Below, one piece after another: positions 53,130-64,000 of a stretch of DNA of 64,000 bases. Where the stretch lies: positions 4,912,001 to 4,976,000 of the forward strand of contig JALMGJ010000025.1 in NCBI GenBank assembly GCA_023362775.1, written 5' to 3'. Numbering within the stretch: the stretch's first letter is position 1; every line of letters starts with the position of its first letter. The DNA is from Charina bottae (Eukaryota; Chordata; Lepidosauria; Squamata; Charinaidae). The translations under genes and the position numbers were made by a program. Below the pieces are notes generated by a model that was not told the origin of the DNA, made no database searches, and was given only the letters and a program-made list of their open reading frames with translations.

Positions 53130-56100
53130 CCAATACTACCCATAATTATATGGGAGTTAGTTTTTTATATGTTAATTTGACTTTCTCTCTGTATGTAATA
53201 TACATATATTAAAGGCTACATCAAATGTTTTGAAAACATGTTTAAATTTGCTATTACAGTACCGGTAGTTGATTTATACTCCATATGCTTATCATGACAG
53301 CTGATTACTTTGAAGGCAGTAAGAATTATTTGCTACAAACAACTGTGATATAGAAATGCTATGAAATCTGAAAGTTTAGTGTTTCAGATGGTTTGTTGCT
53401 AAAATCCTCCAACTTTTATAACAAGAAAAGTGGTCACTAATCAGTCTAGCCAAAATAGTCTAACCTGAAGAGTTTTAAAGTCTAACCTAGACTTTAAGCA
53501 GATTGTTGTTGTTGTTGTTGTTGTTATATTTCCTTAGAAGAAATTCCTACTGAATTCTGGATATTTTAAATGTAGGTAAATCTGGATAGGATTATAGCCT
53601 TACTGCTTCCTATATTACTGTATTATGAGTTAATACTGACTATTGTTTTAGGAAGAAATATGAATTACAATGCTGGTCCAAAAACCTTAGGTCACCCATA
53701 TCTTTAATTCCAAATTTTGAACCTAATCACATAACACCTTTGATATAGCCATTTGATAATTTTTGATATGTAAAGTAACAGACTGTTTTTATTTATGCTA
53801 ATATTATTGAAACTAAGCCAGTTATTCTAAATGCTATACTCCATTTTTTTAATGTAGATAACAGGCAAAGCCGCATAAAATGAAGTAACATTTTTGCTAG
53901 TACCATGTCTCAACAGGCATCCATGACAGATTAGCTGTATAGCTAATGAAACAATGCTCTCAAACATGACCTTGAAGATTGTTTTGAAGGATAAATTTCA
54001 CTTCCTGGTATTGAATACCAGGAAAACACAGTTCTGAATGTAATTAACCAATTTGGGCCTGTGATAAACTAGGAGAGCATAAAAAGGTTGCACACAAACT
54101 GTTCTGAAACTCAGAAAGACCACTGAGAACAAAACATGCGTGTTTTGAGTGATTTGTTTCAGGAATGCAAGAAAACATGTTGGGGTTTACAGTTTACTTG
54201 TTTGTTTGTTTGTTTTTAGTACTGAACAAAATGCAGTTATTTTGAGTAGCACTGTTGTGTGTTCCATGCTGTTTCAGGCATGGAATGTACCTGGCTGAAC
54301 GTTCTTGTCATGTGATCTTCTGAATGCTCCTGCCTGGGACAGTACAGCAACAGGGATTAGATGTTATTGACTAAGAATGGGTGGGGTCACCTGGGAATGG
54401 GTAGAATGTTGAAGAGAAGCAGCAAGCATTTCAGGAGCACATGTGAGAAATCTAGAGAGGAGATCAAGAATTATTGTGAAGGACCTGCAGTTGGATTGGA
54501 CTCATTGTTGTGCTTTTGCTGCTGCTGCTGCTGCAGCTGGTGAATGTGACTGACTACATACCCCTGAGGCAATTACTGGACTCTCAGTCCCATTTTATTT
54601 TGGGCTTTGTGGAGGGGGGGTTAGTTCTGAGCTTGAATCACTGATCCATCAGGGTCAAACAGAGTGCTGGCTCTGAGGCCATTCATGCAGCATACGGGCA
54701 ATGCTCTGGCCAGCAGAAAGCAGTGCAGCCTAGACAGAAGAAATGCATGCTGTCTCATCCACTTGATCACACTTGACCTTAGGAACATTTGCAGGTTTGT
54801 TGGCTTTCAATCATATGACGTTAAACTTAATAAAGTAGGCCTAGAAGCATTAATCAATGTGCTGATGTGACTGATCAACCGACTCATTAATCACACCTTT
54901 CAAAATTGGATTTTATTTCTAATTTTAATCAAAGCTGCCCCCCATGAAAAGCAAACCACTGCTAACAGCAGTGTTTAAACTGCTGTTTAAGTATATCTTT
55001 TCATAATTAGATTGACATGATGAGTTTTCAAGGAGCATAAGGTCTTCCTCCTCACCCACTGAATTATATAATGTAGTATAATTTGGTCTCCATTATGTTT
55101 TCTCAGAATATCTATTTTAATAAGATTAAGTTGCAGTCCCTTAATCAGCTCAATGCAGAACAGTAGCTGGTGTATTTTCAGTTAATGAAATAAAAATCTC
55201 AAGCAAAAATCTTTCATCATAACTTGTGATCTTTATGACCTATACCGCTATCATACTGTTCATTTTTGGCCCTGTTGGGATATTTGAGGATTAGATAAAT
55301 CTGGAATGGGAGAAGGGTGAAAGATAATGAAGTGGAAAGAATAGAGAAAACACTGTGGATTAGGAATGAGGGGGAAAATGTTTATGTTTTATATATAAGA
55401 ACTTTTTATATATATAAGAATATTTGCCAGTTTGTAATAAAGGATGACAAACAAACCATGCACATATTTTGGAGAAAAAGAAAATACAGACTTCCTTATT
55501 CAGGAAAACCACTTTGTATAAAACATTATACACTTATTAAAAGGCCAGATTTGTAACTATGTGCATTCTACACATTTTTGGCACTGAATAAGGGTTCCCA
55601 GCTATTTCATTCTAACTGACACGCCATCTTTAACAGCCACACAGGGTAGACAGGTAGAACACAATATCTCCATTTAGAAACAACTATTCCTATTTAAAAT
55701 GTCCAGTGCAGATGGCGGAAAATTCAGTTCGGATCATTTTCAGATAAAACATTTATGAAAATTCCCAACATTTCTTCATACAGAGAATGTGAGACAAAAC
55801 GAAAGAGACAAATGTATTCATCTCTACTTTACACTGAGTTAGATGGAAAGACAGCAATAATAATATGGCATAATGAAATGCTTCAATTTTTTATTTTCTA
55901 GATTCCAAATTTATGTAAAAAACATTCTGGAGACAAAATCACACTAAGATTTTTTTTTTTAAGCACAACTCCTAGAATGCATAGCCATGCTACATGGGAA
56001 TTTTGGAGACTGTATTCCTAACATTTCAGGAACATATTTGCTATGAGGAGACTGGTACAAACCATTTACTTCCATCTTGCCAAGCTGCTTTAGAACTAGA

Positions 56101-57220
56101 ACTGATATACGTTGGCTAGGAAAATTTGATGTCTGTGACCTGGATTTAAATAAGTACATACCCCCAAAGAAAATATACTTCAAAATTGTGCATCACAGAA
56201 GCTAGAGAAAAAAGCATGATGCAGTGGTTCAGATAATGGATTAGGATCTGGGAAACTAGAACAGACAGTCCTGTAGATACAAGGGAACAGGGCCATGTAG
56301 TCAGGAAAAAGAATTTCTGCTAAATTCATGTACACCTGTAATACTAAATATTCATAGCTTTAAAATTATTACAATTGCAAACATTATTTCTATTATTATT
56401 TTGAAAGAGTTTGATTTTGACAGCATTTTTTAATGTGATCTAGATTCAGCCCAAAGAATGACATTTTTACAAGAAATGTTTTCCCTCAGTCTATTGTCAT
56501 TTATTTTAATGGGAGAAATGTTGAATTGCACACTCTATAAATTTTCCAATGAAACCCTCTGCCATCTTCCTCTTTCTGCTTTGCAAAGATTTAGGAAGCA
56601 GATAACCCTTTGATCTGACAATTGATGAAAGGATTTTTTTTCAACATTCTACAAAATATTATTTCCCTTTTTTAATGCAATTAAAATTTTAAATTTACCA
56701 CAAGCTCCTTGTTCTGAATCTGGGATCTCAACAGGGCGCTCCAGGTTCCTTATTCTGCTGGATTTTATGAAGTATTCTTTTAATTAAAAATCATTAAATT
56801 GAATACTGGGGTGGTGCCATGTGAAATGCCCCCTTCCAGCATCACTTTTATTTCCAAGAATGCCCCTCAGTCCCACATAAAGTAATAGTATCTTAGAAAG
56901 CAAAAATGGAGAGTGGTTATTACTCGGTCTGTTTTGGAATTATAACCCCTTGCTCAAAAAAAGAGGTAACCGTAAAATATGTATTGTCGAAGGCTTTCCG
57001 TAAAATAGTTCCATTTTACCTTGGGACTTTCAATTTATGAAACATGGATGGAATGTATATCTCAAAAGTAAACGCATGTTCTGAAAGATGATTCTGATGC
57101 AGCTCAAACAGGACCAGTGTGGATAAGGAGAGGCTTGAGGGAATCCCAACATTTGAAGAAATGCATCTTGCATGAATCATACTACACTCACACCAATGAG
57201 GTAAGGGGAGCAAACTGTAA
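53130..57220. other. Long unassigned AT-rich stretch
   Basis: Four kilobases without a recognised repeat or coding region: the longest feature-poor stretch in the window. It has a short (GTT)n at 53503-53525 and a (CTG)n at 54519-54535. Open frames are short and featureless. Confidence 0.45.
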
Positions 57221-57224
57221 CTAG

Positions 57225-57475
57225 GAGGGCCTGTTTCTCAGTTGCTGCACCAACCTTATGAAATAGTCCTTGGCTGAAGTTAAGGCTTATCACCCCTTTT
57301 CATCTTCTGGAAGTGGCTTAAGACTGAACTTTTTCATAGGGTGTCTGGGAATTAGCTGATTCTTGCCATCTTGTCCTATTTTTATTTTTAAATTAATTTT
57401 GAGGGGGTTAGGTTTTTTGTACTAGCTGTATACATTCATTATTGCATATTATTCTCTAAAAGTAATTATTTATTT
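57225..57475 (+). mobile_element. L2-like LINE fragment
   Basis: Reads caccaaccttatgaaatag and tcttctggaagtggcttaag then actgaactttttcatagggt, i.e. WKWLKTELFHRV in translation, typical of the L2 ORF2 end. Old and broken. Confidence 0.55.
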
Positions 57476-57479
57476 CTTA

Positions 57480-57702
57480 AGGTTTACCATGGATAATTTA
57501 ATTGTATGGTAGCAATATGTCTTCATTGATCCTGCGATACATAAGAAGATCCCCTGCTGTCAGAGAGGGCTTTGCTGTCAAGCCCCCAAGTTTGTGGAAT
57601 GCACTCCTCAAGAAGGAACATTTGGCCCCAACTGTCCCAATATTTAGAAAAATGATGAAAACCCAATTCATTCAACAGCTTTTAATTACTTTGATTTTAA
57701 TT
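57480..57702 (+). mobile_element. L2-like LINE, left part of a split copy
   Basis: Translation includes PPSLWNALLKKEH and FRKMMKTQFIQQL, matching the ORF2 end of the family. The copy resumes at 59749-59865 (accttgaatattctataaag, the 3' end). The gap is filled by the half-L1 chimera between tgattttaatt duplications. Confidence 0.65.
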
Positions 57703-57973
57703 AGGAATTTTATTAAGTTTCAAGCAAAGACAAAAGATACAGAAAAACAAAAAACTACAAAGGAAAAAAGAAAACCTAAAAAAGTGTAGAAACACAAGAG
57801 AAAATTTTAAAAATCACAAAAAGAGGTGGCTTCTGACTTTTAACAGAGAGGATATACAACAATTTTCCATAATCAATCCCCTACTCTATATTAAACCAAA
57901 ATCACATTATTTCTATAAATTATTCCATTGGCACATTATAAAACTCACTAAATACAGTTGCTCCCTCCCCTTA

Positions 57974-57978
<5 letters not shown>

Positions 57979-58024
<46 letters not shown>
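57979..58024. repeat. (AT)n microsatellite
   Basis: About 23 perfect AT units in the 3' UTR of the half-L1. Confidence 0.95.
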
Positions 58025-58026
<2 letters not shown>

Positions 58027-58376
58027 TAATCAACTTTCCCCCCAAAGATAACATTTATTTAACTATTTCCTCCCTACTACTATTCTATACATTCCTGTCT
58101 AGTATAATAAAGATCAAACTAAACTAAAAAACATATAAATTGTCTGCCATTGTACTTGATAATACAACAATTTTAATAATCTTAATCATATTAAACCCAA
58201 AACCAGACATTTATTATTTTTTATTATACCTCAATAATCTTAATCCAAATCATTAAAGATAAATGAAATCAGCCAAACCCTAAAAGCAATCCAGATAAAT
58301 ATTCTTGAACCCTTATCCCACTTAAAAAGAAACCAGAGCATTTACATATCTCCACAATGCGCACAGAGCTTTTTTC

Positions 58377-58778
58377 TTAAAAAAATTGGAACAGCCCAAC
58401 TGCCCCCCTCAAAAACTCCGACTTCTCTTCAGGAGGCCTCCCATACATAATAACCCTTTCTTTTCCATGGTGTTCCATCAGAAGATCAATTTCACTTATG
58501 GCTTGCAACATGATCTCTCCCTTTAATTTCTTCAACTTGACTATCCGATCTTCATCCAGCATTTCAACAGAAGTCCCAATCTCACTCTTAGAAGAGACAT
58601 TTCTGTCACTGTTAAATTCTTCAGTTTCATCCATAACATCCCCAACCAGATGACACATTTTAGACCTCATATTTTCCACAATGTCCTGAATGCCTTGCAT
58701 AAAAACTTGGTAGGAATCAGGAAGAATCTTTTTAAAATCTTGTTGGAAGTCAGAGACAGTCTGTTTAAAATCCTCCAT
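58377..58778 (-). CDS. Short L1 ORF1-like protein
   Basis: 133 codons from MEDFKQTVSDFQQDFKKIL to a Phe-rich end. Acidic and coiled-coil-like in the middle (DRIVKLKKLKGEIMLQAI), without zinc finger or membrane segment. It lies downstream of an L1-like 5' UTR and directly upstream of a 3' UTR. L1 ORF1 proteins are usually 300 residues or more with an RRM-like domain, which is not visible here. An RNA-binding or trimerisation role is only inferred. Confidence 0.5.
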   Translation of the reverse strand: MEDFKQTVSDFQQDFKKILPDSYQVFMQGIQDIVENMRSKMCHLVGDVMDETEEFNSDRNVSSKSEIGTSVEMLDEDRIVKLKKLKGEIMLQAISEIDLLMEHHGKERVIMYGRPPEEKSEFLRGAVGLFQFF

Positions 58779-59209
58779 GTCTCAAGCAGTAGATTATGGC
58801 ACCCCCTAGGAGCTTAACCAGTGAAAGTTGAAGATATGAAAGAATTCCGAAATGTATTTACATAAGCGAAAGTGACATATGCAGACAGTTCCCCAGGGAA
58901 AGTAGAAGCAGAAAACTGAAAGTTCGAAACAGACAATTAACGTGTAGGAAAATGCTAATATCTTCAAATTTAGTACAAAAATAATAACAGGGAGACAATT
59001 ATTTACTCTCAATCCTCCTTAATATTTGGACAGAAAATGAAGTCCAAAACTTAAAAAGATTTTTTTAAAAAATTGATCCCAAAAATAACAATAAGCACCA
59101 AGAGAACCCGCTTCTCCTTGCTGTAGAAAGCCTCTCTTAGGGTACACGTACTTAAAAGAAATATAAATTGGGTGATTTAGAAATGGGGTGGCTGGTCTTA
59201 GTGTCCCTT

Positions 59210-59490
59210 TAAGGCTACAGCACGGCTTGGAAATTGTGATGTCCCAGCCTCCCGGCTAGCTCTTACCAGTTGAGTGCGAACGCTGTTTGCGATCTTCTGG
59301 CTGCAAGCAGCCGCCCGAAGAACAGATGGGGTGATTCCAGGTGTTTTCCTTTTTCCAGAAAAACATACCTGGGCTTCAGGAAAAACCTGCCTGAGCCCGA
59401 AAAAACTGCTGGGTTTTCAGTTCTGCCCGCTGAACCCACGGGCACAGCTTTTCAGTCCGCCTTGTCCCTACCGGAAGTCATCTGATTGGC
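59210..59490 (-). promoter_or_regulatory. GC-rich 5' UTR, likely L1-type promoter
   Basis: A GC- and CpG-richer island in an AT-rich setting, at the 5' end of the half-L1 on the minus strand. L1 elements carry an internal Pol II promoter in such a 5' UTR. No defined binding sites can be proved by eye. Confidence 0.45.
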
Positions 59491-59499
59491 ATTTGTGAC

Positions 59500-59742
59500 C
59501 TCCTGCTGGCTTCCCCGTTGACTTTGTCAGAAGCCAGAAGTGAAGGTCACAAATGGTGATGACATGACAACAGGGCACGGCAACCATCATAATGGGTTGC
59601 CAAGCTCTCAGATTAGGATCATGTAACCGGGGGGATGCACTGATGGCTGCAATTACAAGGACTGGTTATAAATCTCCGCGTTCAGTGCTGTATCTTCGAA
59701 TGGTCACTGAATGAGTGGTCGTTAAGTAAGGAGTACCTGTAA
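59500..59742. mobile_element. Tigger-like MITE, right half
   Basis: Matches the right half of 17725-18101: gtcagaagccagaagtgaag, cgaatggtcactgaatgagt, ggtcgttaagtaaggagtac then ctgta. The left half and left terminus are absent. Confidence 0.75.
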
Positions 59743-59748
59743 TGATGC

Positions 59749-59866
59749 TGATTTTAATTTTGCCTTGATTTTACAAGTATTTTTTTATTTTTAAGTGTTA
59801 TAATTTGTATCTTTAATTATTGTAGGCCACCTTGAATATTCTATAAAGTAAGTAAATTTATTTATT
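59749..59866 (+). mobile_element. L2-like LINE, right part of the split copy
   Basis: 3' terminal sequence ggccaccttgaatattctat then aaagtaagtaaatttattta, continuing the copy from 57702. Confidence 0.6.
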
Positions 59867-60325
59867 TATCGTATTTTTCACCGTCCATCTCGAAACGACT
59901 CTGGGCAGCTTACAAACAAATTAAAACAGTAAGAGTTAAATATTAATTTAAAAGATACAAATATACAAATATAATAAAAACTCTAAAATCTAAAACCCAA
60001 GATGGCGAGATCAGAATCTTGTTAAAATTTCCCGGGGGCACATCAGGGCGCCAGCCACCCCCACGATGAACTATCCCCCCTTCCACCCCAAGCGAGGTGG
60101 CAGAGCCATGTCTTGAGCCCCTTCCGGAAGGCCAGGAGAGTGGAGGCTTGCCTTATCTCTGGGGGTAGCTTATTCCAAAGGGCAGGAGCTATGGCACAGA
60201 AGGCCCTCCTCCTGGACCCTGCCAATCGACAATCTCTCATGGACAGGGTCCGCAGCATGCCCTCTCTGCCAGACCGGGTGGGACGGGTCGATGTGATGGG
60301 GGTGAGATGGTCCCTCAGGTAATTA
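59867..60325 (-). mobile_element. L2-like LINE 3' end
   Basis: Minus-strand copy arranged tail-to-tail with the previous one. The terminus (plus strand) is ccatctcgaaacgactctgg, gcagcttacaaacaaat. The frame 60043-60258 has RAFCAIAPALWNKLPPEIRQ and FRKGLKTWLCHLAWGG, nearly the same as 47.5 kb. Many CpGs remain, so it is relatively young. Confidence 0.85.
60043..60258 (-). pseudogene. LINE (L2-like) ORF2 C-terminal fragment
   Basis: 71 codons ending in SWGWLAP, as does the copy at 47640 (SWGWLTP), so the natural stop is conserved. The catalytic parts are truncated away. Confidence 0.8.
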
Positions 60326-60329
60326 TAAC

Positions 60330-61045
60330 AACACTGAACCTTTTATGCCTCTTCAGAGGCCATAAATCTCTAATACCAGCTGTTGAGAAGAGACATCTCC
60401 TTCAAATCCTGATTATTAGCTTCCCAGGGGCATTTGATTTACCACAGAGGGAAGCAGGATACTGAACTAGATGCAGTTGGGTCTGATCCTTCTTCACAAC
60501 ACTTTTGAACAGGAATTTCAACCCAGGTTCCTAGATCTGCTTCTTTATGTGGTGTTATTGGTATTTTTCTATTTAACTATCCCTGAAGAGTCTTTGTACT
60601 TGGTCAGGAGCTGGAGAGTGAATAAGCAATTGCTATTTATTTATTTATTTATTATTATATTCAAAGCACTGTTTGACATACTTCTTCTCTCCAAACAAAG
60701 TAAAATGCAGAAAGTGAAGGCGCCACTCATTTGCCCAATACCCCCCTGCATAAGAGGAGTAGAAATCCTTCCAGAGACATTATCTGGAAAGTTGCCATTA
60801 TCAGCAATGCTGTCACATAGAGAAGCCTACTAGGGAATGACAGCTTCACGTAGCAAAGCAGAGGAGAGACAGGTAGGTTTCCTTCACACTCTTATAACTG
60901 AAAACTTCCACATGGAATTCAAAAATGCAATGGAGTATGGAAATAGAAAATTGACTGTCCCTTTTTAGAATCTCATAGCATTTGGATACTTTAGTGGAAG
61001 AACAGAGGGAGTCAAAGGTAGGAAATTCCCTTTTTCCAGTTAGTT
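60330..61045. other. Unassigned DNA
   Basis: No feature recognised apart from an (ATTT)n run at 60633-60655. Confidence 0.4.
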
Positions 61046-61050
61046 TAGGA

Positions 61051-61185
61051 CAGTGTTTCTCAACCTTGACAACTTTCAGATGTGTGGACTTCAACTCCCA
61101 GAATTCCCCAGCCAGCAAGGCTGGCTGGGGAATTTTGGGAGTTGAAGTTCATATATCTGAAAGTTGTCAAGGTTGAGAAACACTG
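61051..61185. mobile_element. Foldback hAT MITE, copy 4
   Basis: 135 bp, the longest and most complete foldback of the family: ends cagtgtttctcaaccttgac and tcaaggttgagaaacactg, centre cccagccagcaaggctggct. Flanks gtttagga and agctagaa match at only about half of positions, so the TSD has decayed or was edited. Confidence 0.88.
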
Positions 61186-61383
61186 AGCTAGAACATCATT
61201 TCTAACCTACTGCTCTCTGAATGTATCATTCCCATCATCCTGAGGTGTGTGGTGACCATCAGCTTGGGGTCAGTGAGCAGTAGTAGCCCCAAAGATGTTG
61301 TCATGGTGCTATTCTGAATATAATAATTGCCTAGGGTTATAAATATATCTAGAAATTTCACACCAGCATATGAAGGTAAGATT

Positions 61384-61721
61384 TTAAAAAGGTAAAGTTT
61401 CCCCCTGCACATTTGTGCAGTCGTGTCCGACTCTAGGGGCCGGTGCTCATCTCCATTTGTTAGCCGAAGAGCCAGTGTTGTCCGAAGACGCTTCCACAGT
61501 CATGTGGCTGGCATGATGCATGCGGAACGCTGTTACCTACCCACCGAAGTGGTATCTATTCATCTACTTGCATTTGCATGCGTTCGAATTGCTAGGTTGG
61601 CAAGAGCTGGGGCGAGTGCGGTAGCTCACTCCGCACGCAGGGCTAGGGATTCGAACCTCCAAACTTGCGATCTTCCGATCGACAAGCCTGGCATCTTACC
61701 CGCTGAGCCACCACGCCCCTT
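61384..61721 (-). mobile_element. tRNA-derived SINE, copy 4, with 11-bp TSD
   Basis: Same family as 9365. Perfect duplication aaggtaagatt at 61373-61383 and 61722-61732. The head (minus: ggggcgtggtggctcagcgg) with B box ggttcgaatcccta is complete. The most complete copy in the window. Confidence 0.92.
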
Positions 61722-61936
61722 AAGGTAAGATTATCCCCACCCAAAAAAAATTTTCTGTACACTTTTGTAGTTTATAAAAATTTGTGAGATCAGAGTTATA
61801 GAAATATTAAGAGACAAACGAACTGAAAGCTTGCAGTAAAAAACGTTGCTTTTTATTTTAAAAACAAAGAACAGTAACTTAGCTTGCTTTCTTCAGCCGA
61901 AGAGAAGCTCATGGCTTAATTAACATAGCCCCATAC

Positions 61937-63128
61937 TCACATTGTAGAGAAGACAAAACAGAGATGATTTACCTTAGGCTTCACACCATAGAACAAATGA
62001 AATGGCACATCCTGAATTGCACTGTTAAACAGCCTGTTCTGAACATAACACGCTGTAGAAACAGCCTCACCCCAAAACCTAAAAGGTAAACTGCCATCCT
62101 TCAGCAAACATATCATGGCTTCCTGCAGTGTTCGCCCTTTCCTTTCTGCCACAGAATTCTGTTCTGGTGTGTAAGGGTTAGCTAAAATGTGTTCTATACC
62201 TTTTTCTAACAAAAAGCCTTTAAACTTTGAGCACAGATACTCTCCAGCTCTATCTGGCTGCAAAGCAGACACAGGCCTTGGGAATTTTCCATTTTCCACT
62301 TTTAAACTTGTCAAAGACCTCATCTTTGTGTTTCAACAAATAAATGAATGTGTACCTTGAAAAATCATCTATAAAGGTCAAAATGTACCTTGCTCCTCCA
62401 AGACTTGGAGAAAAGGGGCCTATTACACCAGAATGAATAATCTCTAGAGGCCTAGAAGTGGACCTATCAGCAAATTTCTTCACAGGAGCCCTTGTGGTTT
62501 TATTCTCCTTGCAAACTGCACAATCCAAATACTTATCACAAGGTTTCAATTTTAAATCAGCAGAAAAACTAGGCATTTGAGATATGTACTTAAAATTAGC
62601 ATGAGCAAACCTTCTATGTAATAAATGGATACACTGATCGTGTATGGGAGTATTCCCAAACACAGCTTTTGCAGTTTGCATCTCAGCTTTCTGTACAATG
62701 TAAAGAGAATCTTTCTGCAAACATTTTGCAACCACTTTACCATCCTTCCTAATTTCACAGCCCTCTTTCTTAAAAGTTATAACATACCCAGATGCTACTA
62801 ACTGTCCCACAGACAAGAGATTACTTTGAAAATTAGGCACAAATAAAACATTTTGAACAGTTTCCCCCAAACATGGAAGATAAATCTCACCTTCACCCAT
62901 TATCTTAGATACAGATCCATCAGCTAAGGAAACTCTTTGTTTGTTAGTTTTAGACAGAGACACAAAAGAATCTTTATTATTACAGACATGTAAATTTGTG
63001 CCGCTATTTAAAATCCACAGTTCTTTATCATCACAGCTTTCAATAACTTTTGCAATATGAGAAGATTGAAGAGCCTTCTTCCTAGATGCTGCTTCTTTCT
63101 TCTGAGAAACCTTCTTACCTCTAGGCAA
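61937..63128 (-). pseudogene. Copia protease-integrase remnant
   Basis: In phase with gag to about 62250. Protease motif LWILNSGTNLHV (family WILDSGASxH: catalytic Asp replaced by Asn); NLLSVGQLVASGY; the pre-integrase zinc finger HRRFAHAN...CDKYLDCAVC; integrase core LEIIHSGVIGPF (family HSDxxGP: catalytic Asp replaced by Gly), then YILTFIDDFSRYTFIYLL. After a frameshift and deletion near 62300: PDRAGEY, NPYTPEQNSVAERKGRTLQE. Damage at both active sites makes it inactive. Confidence 0.85.
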
Positions 63129-63143
63129 CTGGTCACAATCTTT

Positions 63144-63845
63144 TCAAAGATGTGCAGGAGAACCACATTGAAAGCAACGCTTGCTTGAAAATGCAGCAGC
63201 CTGAAATTCAAAGCTCTTCCGCTCCCTCTGCTGGCCACGAGAAGACTTTAATGAAGAAATGGAGACAGCTTTTTCCTGCCTTTTCTCCCACTCAGCAAGA
63301 AGACGAGCAGACACAATCGATGGGGTTAGATCAGCTTCAGGGATTCCCTCCATGGAGCAAATTAAAGTGTCCCAGGACTCATTCAGCAAAGACAGCATAA
63401 TGTAGGCTTTCATAAGAGAAGTAAATTCCATCCCACGCTCTTGAAGCTCCACAAAATAGTTCTGCAGTTTATGAAGATGCTCTGGCAAATTTCCATGCTC
63501 TGGCAAATAGGCTTTGTACAGCTTTTTGGTTAAAATAACCTTGCTGCCAGTAGAGGTTTTCACATATAAATCACGCAGAAAGTCCCATAATTCTTTGGAT
63601 GTTTCCAAACCTCTTACATGAATAAGCTGATTATCCTCCACAGCCAAAATAATAGAAGCTTTACATTTCTTATCTCGCCTCAGCCAGGCTTGATCTGGAT
63701 TTTGAGGAATTTGGTCAGATATAGCAGACCACAAATTTTCTCTCCTCAAGAAACTCTCCATTTTCAAAGACCAGTTCAAATAATTAGTATTAGAAAGCTT
63801 TTCCAAGGGCATACCTTGATAACTTGAAGCTTCTGCAGCCGCCAT
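63144..63845 (-). pseudogene. Copia Gag
   Basis: 233 codons from MAAAEASSYQGMPLEKLSNT. Gag-like landmarks: NYLNWSLKMESFL (the usual YxxWxxxMxxxL), LWDFLRDLY, LHKLQNYFVELQERGMEFTS and LLNESWDTLI. At the C terminus a zinc knuckle begins CFQCGSPAH, but a TGA (63144-63146) falls inside it, before the last Cys of CX2CX4HX4C. The frame continues in phase into pol. Gag would coat the element's RNA in particles. Confidence 0.85.
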
Positions 63846-64000
63846 TGCTTCTTCCTCCCCTGTTGGGATAATCCACGAGGCTTGAAATCACGGGGCTTGA
63901 CTCCTCCTACAACTGAAACTGCTTGTAACTTCCAGCAAGTTTCAAAAAACAAAAACCTCTTCAAATGCAAACAAAACAGTTCAGCTCTCCTCTTTCCATA

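Larger units (their letters stand above)
57703..59748 (-). mobile_element. HAL1-like half L1 fused to a Tigger-like end
   Basis: Minus-strand element. The 3' end is at about 57703 (aataaaatt just inside), then a long 3' UTR with an (AT)n array, then a short ORF1-like frame (58377-58778), then a GC-rich 5' UTR reaching about 59490, and beyond it the terminal half of a Tigger-like element (59500-59742). There is no ORF2. An 11-bp repeat tgattttaatt flanks the whole (57692-57702, 59749-59759), inside an L2-like LINE. Half-L1 elements (ORF1 without ORF2) are known in mammals as HAL1. Confidence 0.7.
61860..64000 (-). mobile_element. Copia LTR retrotransposon, RT deleted
   Basis: Minus-strand Ty1/Copia element running off the right edge. 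Gag starts at 63845, then protease and integrase. The sequence stops in integrase at about 61937. Beyond it a block with aaaataaaaagcaacg (61845-61860, minus sense) may be the 3' LTR polyadenylation region. RT and RNase H are absent. 63846-64000 is the 5' leader or LTR; no primer-binding site is visible before the window ends. Confidence 0.85.

Noticed and set aside
54361..54543. CTG-repeat frame ending in a cysteine run
   Set aside because: A short trinucleotide run read in the Cys frame; no supporting context.

Overview
The window looks like intergenic or intronic DNA of a squamate reptile (lizard or snake). I found no exon of a host gene. The organism call rests on the repeats: tRNA-derived Sauria-type SINEs with a BovB-like tail, a second tRNA-SINE family with A and B boxes, a 5S-rRNA-derived fragment, CR1, L2-like and L1 LINEs, a Penelope-like element, Gypsy chromovirus and Copia LTR elements, and several hAT-like MITE families. 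This mix is typical of squamates and unlike mammals or birds. The unique sequence between repeats is AT-rich and without convincing coding signal.

Layout. 1-9 kb: mostly unassigned DNA with one SINE, Sauria SINE pieces, an L2-like LINE end and a telomere-like/pentanucleotide microsatellite. 9-16.4 kb: dense nested repeats: two tRNA-SINEs (one split by an L1 with a 13-bp target-site duplication, TSD), a CR1 3' end, an L1 tail lying in a decayed Gypsy chromovirus (integrase plus chromodomain), and an L2-like end. 17-24.7 kb: a 529-bp hAT-like element, a Tigger-like MITE, a SINE, a 2.2-kb LINE with a C-terminal zinc finger still in one frame, a hAT MITE, a Penelope-like element with inverted terminal repeats and TSD, an RTE-like LINE scrap and a foldback MITE. 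25.5-27.5 kb: a broken CR1 with ORF1, endonuclease, RT and 3' end pieces in order. 27.5-39 kb: sparse, with a Gypsy LTR, two foldback MITEs, a 5S fragment and a Sauria SINE. 39.3-43 kb: a CR1 carrying a 66-bp near-perfect palindrome with a 5-bp TSD, a Penelope 3' end and a SINE between 42-bp direct repeats.

43.6-47.9 kb: a young 5'-truncated L1 with a 936-codon open frame, then an L2-like LINE with a 21-bp TSD. 49.7-51.5 kb: two hAT MITEs holding 2 and 7 units of a 56/57-bp minisatellite. 52.4-53.1 kb: a second chromovirus 5' end. 53.1-57.2 kb: no recognised feature. 57.2-60.3 kb: an L2-like LINE interrupted by a HAL1-like half-L1 whose 5' end is fused to a Tigger-like terminus. 61-64 kb: foldback MITE, SINE, and a Copia gag-protease-integrase fragment running off the window.

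The genes here do not cooperate in a host pathway. They are parts of mobile elements; the longest intact frame is the L1 ORF2. The most unusual objects are the 66-bp TG...CA palindrome, the half-L1/Tigger chimera, the minisatellite-bearing MITE pair, and the Penelope copies with a hammerhead-like fold. Family names come from recognised motifs, not database searches.
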